Origin: Candidatus Poribacteria bacterium
GTDB taxonomy: Bacteria > Poribacteria > DTPJ01 > WJIO01
Length of the DNA: 6,873 nt
Assembly: GCA_014730235.1 (NCBI GenBank)
Contig: WJIO01000352.1
Location: 1 to 6,873, forward strand
Reading direction: 5' to 3'
Under the pieces are notes generated by a model. The model did no database searches. It was not told the DNA's origin and was given only the letters and a program-made list of their open reading frames with translations. Both the position numbers and the translations under genes were made by a program. Shown piece after piece: positions 1 through 6,043 of the stretch. How positions within the stretch are numbered: position 1 is the stretch's first letter; every line of letters begins with the position of its first letter.

Positions 1-38
1 AAAGTGTTTGTCAAATTTGCTTAACTTTCTATAAAAAT

Positions 39-1769
39 ATGCTTCAGGAACTGGATATTCGCGATTTTGCCCTTATTGATAGGTTAAAAATCGAATTTTC
101 AGCAGGCTTGAATATATTGACAGGTGAGACGGGTGCTGGTAAATCCATCATTATAGGGGCTATGGAGTTAGTTTTAGGAGAACGGGCTTCGGTGGATGTT
201 ATACGAACAGGATCAAAACGCGCATCTATAAACAGCGTTTTTGATATACAAAAAAACTCTCAGGTATCTATTTTACTGAAAGAATCGGAAATGGAAGATC
301 CGGATGATAATTGCTTTTTACTTTTATCCAGGGATGTTGTGGACAGCGGAAGAAGCAGATCTAAGATTAATGAACAGACAAGCACACTTACCGTTGTGAG
401 GGAGATTGGTAACCATCTGGTAGATATCCATGGTCAACATCAGCACCAGATGCTCTTCCAGCAGGAAAAACACATGGATATCCTGGATAATTTCGGGGGA
501 TTGATGGGTCAAAGACAGAATGTGGTGGATTTATACAAACAGTTTCAAAAGCTTCGCGCTAAATACGACAGGCTTCTAAGACAACGGAAGGAAAAATTAC
601 GTGAGAAAGACTTGCTGGAATTCCAGTTGAAAGAACTTCAGGATGCTAACCTGCTAAAAAACGAAGAGGAAAAACTACAACAGGAACGTCAGATACTAAG
701 CAATGCCGAAGAGTTATTTGAATTGGCTTCGGGTATATATAAGAACCTGTATGATACTGAGGAACCAACTCTACCATCTGTGTTGGATGTCCTGAAAACT
801 TTAGAAACGGATATTGCAAAACTTACTGAGATAGACAAAGATTTAAAAGATATCCAGAACAGGTTTGAAAGTATTATATATGAACTTGAAGACATAGCAG
901 GTCAAATGCGGGATTACAGCACAAAAGTTGAATTTGATCCCCAAAGGCTTTCTGAGATAGAAACAAGACTTGATATTATCTACAGGTTAAAGCGTAAATA
1001 TATGCTAAATTCCCTCGATGAACTTATTGAATACAGGAATGAGCTGGAAAACCAGTTAAATGAATTAACGTTAAGTTCTGAAATGCTTGAAGATTTACGC
1101 AAAGAGATAAAAACAGTTGTAAACAAGGCTTCAAAAGCAGCGTTAAATTTATCTGAGGAACGACAAAAACATGCTAGACGTTTAAAATCTCTGGTAGAAA
1201 AAGAACTTAAAACTCTGGGTATGGAAAGAACTATTTTCGAAGTACAAGTCAATCGATTAGAAGACGAAAACGGGATCATTGAGAATGAAGGAAAAAAATA
1301 TAAGTTAGAACCTGAAGGTATAGATTTTGTTGAGTTTCTTATATCCCCGAATCCAGGTGAAGAACTCAGACCTTTGGCAAAAATAGCATCCGGCGGTGAA
1401 ATATCCCGTATAATGTTGGCTATAAAGACAGTATTGGCTCAAACCGGTGAATTTATTACCATGATATTCGATGAAATAGACACCGGGATTGGTGGGCGTA
1501 TTGCAGAGGTTGTAGGTAGGAAAATGAAAGAACTGTCAAAAAACCAGCAGGTAATATGTATAACACATCTGCCTCAGATAGCAAGTCTTGCTGATTCTCA
1601 TTTCAAAGTTCGTAAAGAAATTGTGGGAGATCGAACAGTTGTTTATGTTGAAAAATTAACATATGAAGAAAGAACAAAAGAAGTGGCCAGAATGCTGGCC
1701 GGAGAAAAAATAACTGATGTAACTATGGCTCATGCAAAAGAAATGATTGAGCAGGCAAAGGAGGCTTAA
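39..1769 (+). CDS. recN: DNA repair protein RecN
   Basis: RecN is a cytosolic SMC-like ATPase that acts at DNA double-strand breaks and supports recombinational repair. The 576-residue product has the usual length and full architecture. The N-terminal ATPase half has Walker A GETGAGKS at residues 29-36. A long charged, Leu/Glu/Lys-rich coiled-coil-like middle runs from about 155 to 400, broken near the centre as in SMC-type hairpins. The C-terminal half has the ABC signature SGGE at 451-454, Walker B with MIFDE at 475-479 followed by IDTGIGG, and a switch histidine at 510 in THLPQIA. The start MLQELDIRDFALID matches the family's N-terminus closely. No Shine-Dalgarno sequence is visible before it; the frame stays open upstream to the window edge, but no better start is seen. 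The 38 bases upstream are too short to identify the preceding gene. The identification is very secure. Confidence 0.97.
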   Translation: MLQELDIRDFALIDRLKIEFSAGLNILTGETGAGKSIIIGAMELVLGERASVDVIRTGSKRASINSVFDIQKNSQVSILLKESEMEDPDDNCFLLLSRDVVDSGRSRSKINEQTSTLTVVREIGNHLVDIHGQHQHQMLFQQEKHMDILDNFGGLMGQRQNVVDLYKQFQKLRAKYDRLLRQRKEKLREKDLLEFQLKELQDANLLKNEEEKLQQERQILSNAEELFELASGIYKNLYDTEEPTLPSVLDVLKTLETDIAKLTEIDKDLKDIQNRFESIIYELEDIAGQMRDYSTKVEFDPQRLSEIETRLDIIYRLKRKYMLNSLDELIEYRNELENQLNELTLSSEMLEDLRKEIKTVVNKASKAALNLSEERQKHARRLKSLVEKELKTLGMERTIFEVQVNRLEDENGIIENEGKKYKLEPEGIDFVEFLISPNPGEELRPLAKIASGGEISRIMLAIKTVLAQTGEFITMIFDEIDTGIGGRIAEVVGRKMKELSKNQQVICITHLPQIASLADSHFKVRKEIVGDRTVVYVEKLTYEERTKEVARMLAGEKITDVTMAHAKEMIEQAKEA

Positions 1770-1790
1770 ACGACTGATTGATTTATGAAT

Positions 1791-1820
1791 GGTGATCGGT
1801 GATGCGTGATCCGTGATCGG
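1791..1820. repeat. Tandem heptamer repeat (four units)
   Basis: Four contiguous 7-base units of consensus SGTGATS are visible: GGTGATC (1791-1797), GGTGATG (1798-1804), CGTGATC (1805-1811) and CGTGATC (1812-1818), followed by GG. The array lies 21 bases after the recN stop codon in the noncoding spacer. Its function is unknown. It could be a simple slippage-prone repeat or part of a larger dispersed spacer repeat. Confidence 0.8.
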
Positions 1821-1824
1821 TAGA

Positions 1825-1864
1825 ATCCCCTTTAACTCCCCTAATTCCCCTTTGGAAAGGGGAG
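1825..1864. repeat. CCCCT-rich spacer repeat with palindrome
   Basis: Three CCCCT blocks (1827-1831, 1838-1842 and 1847-1851) are followed by AGGGGA. The third block and the G-run form a perfect 8-base inverted repeat, TCCCCTTT (1846-1853) and AAAGGGGA (1856-1863), with only GG between. The first block (ATCCCCTTT) could pair with the same G-run as an alternative. The hairpin has no following U-tract on the plus strand, so it is not a good intrinsic terminator. It resembles the short extragenic palindromes scattered in many bacterial genomes; that likeness is from memory and not tested. Confidence 0.6.
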
Positions 1865-1866
1865 AT

Positions 1867-1893
1867 GAGATTCTTCGCTTTGCTCAGAATGAT
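1867..1893. repeat. Dispersed-repeat-like motif GATTCTTCGC...CAGAATGAT
   Basis: A 27-base stretch begins GAGATTCTTCGC and ends GCTCAGAATGAT, with ATTCT and AGAAT as inverted ends (1870-1874 and 1886-1890). I recognise this motif as a common intergenic repeat in several anaerobic and candidate-phylum genomes; this is recollection rather than a search result. A nine-base inverted copy of its start, CGAAGAATC, occurs at 1934-1942, so it may be one end of a small element. The rest of the 1770-2000 spacer is AT-rich, and I see no convincing promoter or terminator in it. Confidence 0.5.
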
Positions 1894-2000
1894 ATGTTTA
1901 TAAGAGTTTTTTCATTTTTACCAAATTTAACTTCGAAGAATCGATTTATTTAAGTATTAATAATATACGCCGTAAACATTCAGTCGTTGCTATTTATAAC

Positions 2001-2576
2001 ATGAAAGAGATAAGATTTCACGGCAGAGGTGGTCAGGGTGCTGTTTCAGCATCAAATATCTTGGCCCATGCTGCTTTTTTGGAAGGACGCTATGTGCAGG
2101 CGTTTCTTTTAATCGGTGCAGAACGGAGAGGTGCGCCTGTATTAGCTTTTACCCGTATTGATGATAAACCCATCAGGAATAGATCTCAGATATATTTTCC
2201 TGATTATGTTTTAGTACTTGATGCAGAACTGGCGAACTTTGTTGATGTGGCCAGCGGTATAAAGCCCACTGGCACTATATTTGTCAACAGCGACAGGGAT
2301 GGAGAATCATTTAGCTTCAACCATAAAGCCCAGACTGTAGCTATGGATGTGACATCCATAGCCTTAAAACATGGGTTGGGCACATCTACCTCCCCTATCG
2401 TTAATACTTCTGTTCTTGGGGCCTTTGCCCGGATATCCGGTGAGGTCTGTCTGGATGCACTATTACAGGCGATTGAAGAGACAGCCCCGGCAAAACCCCA
2501 GGAGAACGTCAGGGCTGCCAAAGAAGCTTATGAAGAGGCAGAAAAATGGATGACGAAATCAAATATAAAAACGTAA
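2001..2576 (+). CDS. porG: Pyruvate/2-oxoacid:ferredoxin oxidoreductase, gamma subunit
   Basis: This is the gamma subunit of a four-subunit 2-oxoacid:ferredoxin oxidoreductase, a cytosolic enzyme that decarboxylates a 2-oxoacid with CoA to acyl-CoA, CO2 and reduced ferredoxin. The 191-residue product has the expected length. It has the N-terminal glycine motif GRGGQGAV at 8-15, the conserved GAERRGAPV at 39-47, and NTSVLGAF at 135-142, all typical of the POR gamma family (CoA-side domain). The start ATG has no clear ribosome binding site, but translation begins directly with the conserved MKEIRFHGRGGQG strand. The gene opens the por cluster, and its last 31 bases overlap porD in another frame. 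Substrate preference (pyruvate versus branched-chain or other 2-oxoacids) cannot be read from this subunit; pyruvate is the default inference. Confidence 0.93.
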   Translation: MKEIRFHGRGGQGAVSASNILAHAAFLEGRYVQAFLLIGAERRGAPVLAFTRIDDKPIRNRSQIYFPDYVLVLDAELANFVDVASGIKPTGTIFVNSDRDGESFSFNHKAQTVAMDVTSIALKHGLGTSTSPIVNTSVLGAFARISGEVCLDALLQAIEETAPAKPQENVRAAKEAYEEAEKWMTKSNIKT

Positions 2577-2830
2577 AAGAACTACCACCAATGACCGTAT
2601 CAACAGGCTTGATGCTGGTCAACAAAACCGGTAGCTGGCGGTCTTTAAGACCAATAATAGATGAAGATAAATGCATTTCCTGTATGATATGCTGGAAATA
2701 CTGTCCGGAAGCCTGCATAGATATAGTTGATGATAAACCGGTAATAAACCTGGATTACTGCAAAGGCTGCGCTATCTGTGCGGAAGAATGTCCAAAGGAA
2801 GCAATAGAAATGTTGGAAGAAGGTAAATAA
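2546..2830 (+). CDS. porD: Pyruvate/2-oxoacid:ferredoxin oxidoreductase, delta subunit (2[4Fe-4S] ferredoxin-like)
   Basis: This is the small electron-transfer subunit of the oxidoreductase, 94 residues long. It has two classic [4Fe-4S] motifs: C43-x2-C46-x2-C49-x3-C53-P and C72-x2-C75-x2-C78-x3-C82-P. The roughly 40-residue N-terminal extension, with the TGSWRSLRPIID segment ahead of the first cluster, is typical of PorD and separates it from free ferredoxins. Electrons from the thiamine site pass through these clusters to external ferredoxin. The start at 2546 is supported by GAGG at 2535-2538, seven bases upstream and inside the end of porG. The 31-base overlap suggests translational coupling with porG. 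The gene ends 31 bases before porA. Confidence 0.95.
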   Translation: MDDEIKYKNVKELPPMTVSTGLMLVNKTGSWRSLRPIIDEDKCISCMICWKYCPEACIDIVDDKPVINLDYCKGCAICAEECPKEAIEMLEEGK

Positions 2831-2861
2831 ACAGATTAGTTCGGAAGGGATATACTTAAAA

Positions 2862-4031
2862 ATGAAAAAGGTGATGATGGGTAACCATGCTGCTGCTTAT
2901 GGCGCGAAGCTGGCCAAAGCCGAGGTGGTAGCTGCATACCCCATAACCCCTCAAACCCAGACTGTTGAGAAAATATCCGAAATGGTGGCCAGCGGCGAGA
3001 TGCAGGCGGAATTTATCAAGGTGGAATCGGAACATTCGGCCATGGCGGCTTGTATAGGCGCATCGGCTGCAGGAGCAAGGGCTTTTACAGCTACATCCTC
3101 TCAGGGATTAGCCCTGATGCATGAATTGCTTCACTGGGCAGGAGGTGCAAGACTTCCTATTGTTATGACCAATGTAAACCGGGCAATGGCTCCCGGATGG
3201 AACATATGGAGCGAGCAGACCGACAGCCTGGCCCAGAGGGATACAGGCTGGATGCAGATATACTGCGAAAGCAACCAGGAGGTGCTGGATACTATTATAC
3301 AATCCTTCAAGGTTTCGGAAAAAGTGCTTTTGCCAACCATGATATGCCTGGATGGATTCTCTTTGTCCCATACCTATGAGATAGTTGATGTTCCGGATCA
3401 GCAATTAATTGACTCATATTTACCATCATTCGATCCTGAATACAAGCTGGATGTGGACAATCCCCAGACCTTCGGGGCTATGAATTCACCTGACTGGTAT
3501 TACGAGATGCGATACCAGATTCACCGGGCAATGGTTGAGGCGAAATCCCTGATAATAGAAGCAAACAAAGAGTTTGACGAAATTTTCGGCAGGAGTTATG
3601 GTCTTGTGGAAAATTACAGATGTGAAGATGCGGAAACTATTATAATCGCTTCGGGTACTATCGCCAGTACTGCAAAAGATGTTATAGACACCATGATACG
3701 TAATGGCACATCGGTTGGCCTGTTGAGAATAAGGTCGTTCCGACCCTTCCCGGAAGAGGAAATAAGGGAAATTGCAGGGAAAGCAAAGAACGTTGGTGTA
3801 ATTGACCGCAACATCTCCTTTGGTCATGAAGGTGTATTCTTTACCGAAACAAAAGCCTCGCTATATGATCTGCCAGAGCATCCCAAAGCTTTCGGATTCA
3901 TAGCAGGCCTGGGCGGTCGGGACGTTACACCCGAAGACATCGAAGACATGATCCGCATAACTGCCAGTGGAGATGCTGATGAGGTTACATGGTATAAGCT
4001 TAAGGATGCTGGTGTAGTTGTAACAAAATAA
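2862..4031 (+). CDS. porA: Pyruvate/2-oxoacid:ferredoxin oxidoreductase, alpha subunit
   Basis: This is the alpha subunit, which together with beta forms the thiamine pyrophosphate active site. The 389-residue protein shows the expected order. The N-terminal pyrimidine-binding domain has YPITPQT at 26-32, followed by KVESEHSAM at 53-61 and the FTATSSQGLALMHELL segment (75-90). The C-terminal transketolase-C-like domain starts around ENYRCEDAETIIIASGT. The length is normal for the separate-subunit (archaeal/Thermotoga-type) enzyme rather than the large fused PFOR. GGAAGGGA at 2843-2850 is a plausible ribosome binding site, 11 bases upstream of the start. It lies 31 bases after porD. The next por gene, porB, follows only after 666 bases that hold a broken HEPN gene, an unusual break in a normally tight operon. 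A related family (VOR, OOR-type) is possible; pyruvate is the most likely substrate. Confidence 0.95.
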   Translation: MKKVMMGNHAAAYGAKLAKAEVVAAYPITPQTQTVEKISEMVASGEMQAEFIKVESEHSAMAACIGASAAGARAFTATSSQGLALMHELLHWAGGARLPIVMTNVNRAMAPGWNIWSEQTDSLAQRDTGWMQIYCESNQEVLDTIIQSFKVSEKVLLPTMICLDGFSLSHTYEIVDVPDQQLIDSYLPSFDPEYKLDVDNPQTFGAMNSPDWYYEMRYQIHRAMVEAKSLIIEANKEFDEIFGRSYGLVENYRCEDAETIIIASGTIASTAKDVIDTMIRNGTSVGLLRIRSFRPFPEEEIREIAGKAKNVGVIDRNISFGHEGVFFTETKASLYDLPEHPKAFGFIAGLGGRDVTPEDIEDMIRITASGDADEVTWYKLKDAGVVVTK

Positions 4032-4282
4032 AGGAATGGAATGTTCAAGAAATAGATTATGGTGTATGGAAAATTGGGATAATATCAGAAGATCCCAAGA
4101 GAAAAGCAAATAGCCAAAGCATTTTATCTTGAGGCAAGAACCGATCTGACAATGGCAAAACTTCCTATGATAATGACATATATAGCCGATGCGTTTCAAT
4201 GAGTCAGCAGGTAGTCGGGAAAATACTAAAGGCTGCTTTGTCATTAGTAGGGATTATTGGCATTGGTCAACATGAAGTATTG

Positions 4283-4290
4283 AGATATTT
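4283..4290. repeat. Target site duplication, left copy
   Basis: AGATATTT immediately precedes the element and is repeated exactly after it. Inside the HEPN gene it reads as AGA TAT TT-, and joining it to the sequence after the right copy restores the frame. Confidence 0.9.
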
Positions 4291-4315
4291 GGCTCTTCCG
4301 GGTTCAGTGTAGTAA
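4291..4315 (+). repeat. Left terminal inverted repeat of the MITE
   Basis: This 25-base terminal repeat starts GGCTCTTCCGGGTTCAG. It pairs with 4386-4410 at 22 of 25 positions, including 15 consecutive matches. Confidence 0.88.
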
Positions 4316-4337
4316 AGATAAGAAACTTCTTTATGAT

Positions 4338-4363
4338 GTCATTCCTGCGAAAGCAGGAATGAC
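4338..4363. repeat. Perfect palindrome GTCATTCCTGC-GAAA-GCAGGAATGAC
   Basis: Arms of 11 bases (4338-4348 and 4353-4363) are perfectly complementary around a GAAA loop at 4349-4352. I recognise this palindrome as a frequently dispersed repeat in many unrelated bacterial genomes. Here it sits in the middle of the MITE, so it is either the core of that element or a repeat nested in it. As RNA it would form a stable GNRA-capped stem. No U-tract follows, so it is not an evident terminator. Confidence 0.85.
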
Positions 4364-4385
4364 AAGCTGAGAGCATTTTCAATTA

Positions 4386-4410
4386 TTACCATACTGAACC
4401 CGGAAGAACC
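4386..4410 (-). repeat. Right terminal inverted repeat of the MITE
   Basis: This is the inverted copy of 4291-4315, ending CTGAACCCGGAAGAACC. It has three mismatches to the left end, which suggests the element is not a very recent precise copy or that its ends differ naturally. Confidence 0.88.
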
Positions 4411-4418
4411 AGATATTT
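4411..4418. repeat. Target site duplication, right copy
   Basis: AGATATTT directly after the right end of the element is identical to 4283-4290. The HEPN frame continues from here as AGA TAT TTT ATT without a stop to 4662. Confidence 0.9.
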
Positions 4419-4697
4419 TATTAATGAATATAAAGAGATTATTACAAAAGAATTAATGAATAAGATAATAAAACTTGCTAGGTCTATTGAAATAGAGTGG
4501 ATAAAATCTCGCTATCCAGATTGGCCAGATACTAGTCAACCAGTATGGACAACATCAGAACAATATAATAAATCTGACGCTGAAAAAGTATTATCCGATA
4601 CTATAGAAGTTTATGACACAGTAATAGATGTAATGAAAAGCAAGCTGAATTTTAAAGAATAATATATTATTCATAATCAGGGAGTTACATAAGAAAA

Positions 4698-5579
4698 ATG
4701 AGACTAACACTACCAGAACAGGAGCTAATGAGTTCGGGTCATAAGGGATGCCAGGGGTGCGGTGGTGTTATGGCCATGCGGTATGCCCTCAAGGCTTTGG
4801 GGGAAGATACTATTGTTGTTATTCCGGCGTGCTGCTGGACGGTGCTGGAGGGTGAATTTCCCTATACATCGCTGCGAGTGCCTTTGCTGCATACGGCTTT
4901 TGAGACGGCGGCTTCGGCAAGTTCGGGAGTGCGTGCAGCTTTGCGTGTTAAGGGAAAAGATGATGTAAATGTCATGGCCTGGGCTGGCGACGGCGGCACT
5001 TTTGACATCGGTATGCAGGCCCTGTCAGGCGCTGTGGAGCGGAATGAGGACTTTATATATGTTTGTTACGATAACGAAGGTTACATGAATACAGGCATAC
5101 AGCGAAGTTCTTCCACACCCTACGGAGCATGGACTACCACAACGCCTGTAGACGCTTTTGAAAAAGCCCATAAGAAGAACATGGTTGACATAATGGTATC
5201 ACATGATATACCCTATGCAGCAACAGCTTCCATTGCATATCCCGAAGACCTGATCCGAAAACTTAATAAGGCCAAATCCATAGAAGGGGCAAAATTTATA
5301 CATATCCTCGCGCCGTGTCCTTCCGGGTGGCGTTGCGCTTCAAACCAGACGGTTAAGCTGGCCCGGTTGGCTGTGGAGACCAACGTATTTCCCCTTTATG
5401 AGGTGGAACATGGGAAATATACCATAAACCGAAAACCCAGGAAAAAACCGGCTAAAGAGTATCTATCACTACAAGGGCGTTTCAGGCATATCTCAGATGA
5501 GGTGGCGGCTGAGATACAGGAGCAGATAGATGCTGGCTGGGAAAAATTGCTGAAGAAAGAAAAGGACTCAATGGAATGA
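4698..5579 (+). CDS. porB: Pyruvate/2-oxoacid:ferredoxin oxidoreductase, beta subunit
   Basis: This is the beta subunit that binds thiamine pyrophosphate and one [4Fe-4S] cluster. The 293-residue protein has the N-terminal GHKGCQGCGG motif (C18, C21), a Cys pair C45-C46 in the position of the family's third ligand, and C207 in LAPCPSGWRC as the likely fourth. The thiamine diphosphate/Mg motif is clear: GDGGTFDIG beginning at residue 97, followed by the YDNEGYMNTG segment at 124-133. Length is normal for PorB. AGGGAG at 4679-4684 lies 13 bases before the ATG, a slightly long spacing. The gene should be in one operon with porGDA, but the broken HEPN gene and MITE separate it by 666 bases, so a separate promoter is possible. 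Its end overlaps the next gene by ATGA. Confidence 0.95.
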   Translation: MRLTLPEQELMSSGHKGCQGCGGVMAMRYALKALGEDTIVVIPACCWTVLEGEFPYTSLRVPLLHTAFETAASASSGVRAALRVKGKDDVNVMAWAGDGGTFDIGMQALSGAVERNEDFIYVCYDNEGYMNTGIQRSSSTPYGAWTTTTPVDAFEKAHKKNMVDIMVSHDIPYAATASIAYPEDLIRKLNKAKSIEGAKFIHILAPCPSGWRCASNQTVKLARLAVETNVFPLYEVEHGKYTINRKPRKKPAKEYLSLQGRFRHISDEVAAEIQEQIDAGWEKLLKKEKDSME

Positions 5580-6025
5580 TCCGTAAAGCCACTGTGGATG
5601 ATGTCAAAACCATACAGAAACTGGTGAATAAACACGCCGAAAAAGGTGAAATGCTGCCCCGGTCAATGGGTGATATTTGCGATAACATAAGGGATTTTTT
5701 TATCTATGAGGAAGACGGTGTGGTAATAGGATGCTGTGCTCTTCATGTAACATGGGTTGATCTGGCCGAGGTGCGGTCTCTGGCTGTGGTCACAGAAGCC
5801 CAGGGTAAAGGTGTTGGAAGAAGTCTTCTGGATGCCTGTATACATGACGCTAAGAAAATGAATATAAACAGAGTATTCGCCCTTACATATAAACCTGTGT
5901 TTTTTTGCAAGATTGGCTTTAATGTAATTGACAAAAATGATCTTCCCCATAAAGTCTGGATTGACTGCGTTAAGTGTATTAAGTTCCCTGATTGTGATGA
6001 AGTGGCGGTTGTCATGGATTTGTAG
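5576..6025 (+). CDS. GNAT-family N-acetyltransferase, ArgA-like
   Basis: This 149-residue single-domain acetyltransferase transfers an acetyl group from acetyl-CoA to an amine. The GNAT fold is evident: the N-terminal strand-helix MIRKATVDDVKTIQKLV, the motif A core VRSLAVVTEAQGKGVG with the acetyl-CoA pyrophosphate-binding loop QGKGVG at 76-81, and motif B FALTYKPVFFCKIGF (101-115). CCALHVTWVDLAEVRSLAV resembles the short ArgA-like N-acetylglutamate synthases of actinobacteria and other bacteria, so glutamate acetylation in arginine synthesis is the best guess, not proven. The tail holds C131-x2-C134-x5-C140 with PHKVW before it. The start overlaps the porB stop (ATGA), a strong sign of translational coupling to an acetyl-CoA-producing enzyme. 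It converges on the phnL-like gene with 18 bases between stops and no clear terminator. Confidence 0.85.
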   Translation: MIRKATVDDVKTIQKLVNKHAEKGEMLPRSMGDICDNIRDFFIYEEDGVVIGCCALHVTWVDLAEVRSLAVVTEAQGKGVGRSLLDACIHDAKKMNINRVFALTYKPVFFCKIGFNVIDKNDLPHKVWIDCVKCIKFPDCDEVAVVMDL

Positions 6026-6043
6026 ACAGGGAATAAGGTTTTA

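Larger units (their letters stand above)
4291..4410. mobile_element. 120-bp MITE with ISL3-like ends
   Basis: This non-autonomous element is 120 bases long with no coding capacity. Its termini, 4291-4315 and 4386-4410, are inverted repeats matching at 22 of 25 positions; the left end starts GGCTCTTCCGGGTTCAG and the right end finishes CTGAACCCGGAAGAACC. It is flanked by an exact 8-base duplication, AGATATTT. GGCTCTTC-type ends and 8-base duplications are known for the ISL3 transposase family, so mobilisation in trans by an ISL3-like transposase is inferred. No transposase is present in the window. The centre holds a perfect hairpin (4338-4363). The insertion disrupts a HEPN gene between porA and porB, and excision of element plus one duplication would rejoin that gene in frame. 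Confidence 0.88.
4034..4662 (+). pseudogene. Decayed HEPN-domain protein gene, interrupted by a MITE
   Basis: Joining three frames gives a HEPN-like protein of roughly 165 residues. Segment 1 (about 4034-4099) reads NVQEIDYGVWKIGIISEDPK. Segment 2 (4098-4163) reads REKQIAKAFYLEARTDL and continues TMAKL. Segment 3 (4166-4290) reads YDNDIYSRCVSMSQQVV, then KILKAALSLVG and GQHEVLRY. Segment 4 (4411-4662) reads INEYKEIITKELMNK, then ARSIEIEWIKSRYPDW, ending at TAA. The first break fits loss of two bases in an AG repeat (4099-4102). The second fits loss of one base near 4163-4166. The third is a 120-base transposable element. HEPN proteins are all-helical and often RNase toxins paired with a nucleotidyltransferase; no such partner is seen here. 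No Arg lies within the seven residues before the His of QHEV, so the usual R-x4-6-H motif appears incomplete. The start codon is unclear. A 68-codon open frame from 4456 is only the C-terminal remnant. Confidence 0.8.

Noticed and set aside
1-38. Short open frames before recN ending at 24 (reads KVFVKFA) and at 34, possible ends of an upstream gene.
   Set aside because: They are too short to tell from chance and match no C-terminus I recognise.
1943-2000. AT-rich segment TTAAGTATTAATAATATAC as a promoter for porG.
   Set aside because: Several -10-like strings are possible but none has a convincing -35 at proper spacing.
4074-4098. Inverted repeat TTGGGAT / ATCCCAA with an 11-base loop after porA, a possible terminator.
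   Set aside because: The stem is only seven pairs, no U-tract follows, and it lies within the HEPN coding remnant.
4155-4170. The frame change in the HEPN gene as programmed ribosomal frameshifting.
   Set aside because: No slippery heptamer or downstream structure is evident, and the same gene has a second indel and a transposon insertion, so decay is simpler.
4456-4662. A 68-codon open frame that could be listed as a small hypothetical gene.
   Set aside because: Its frame continues upstream to 4411 and joins the HEPN fragments once the MITE is removed, so it is the 3' remnant of a broken gene.
6026-6043. A bidirectional terminator between the convergent acetyltransferase and phnL-like genes.
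   Set aside because: The 18-base gap holds no inverted repeat with a T-run.
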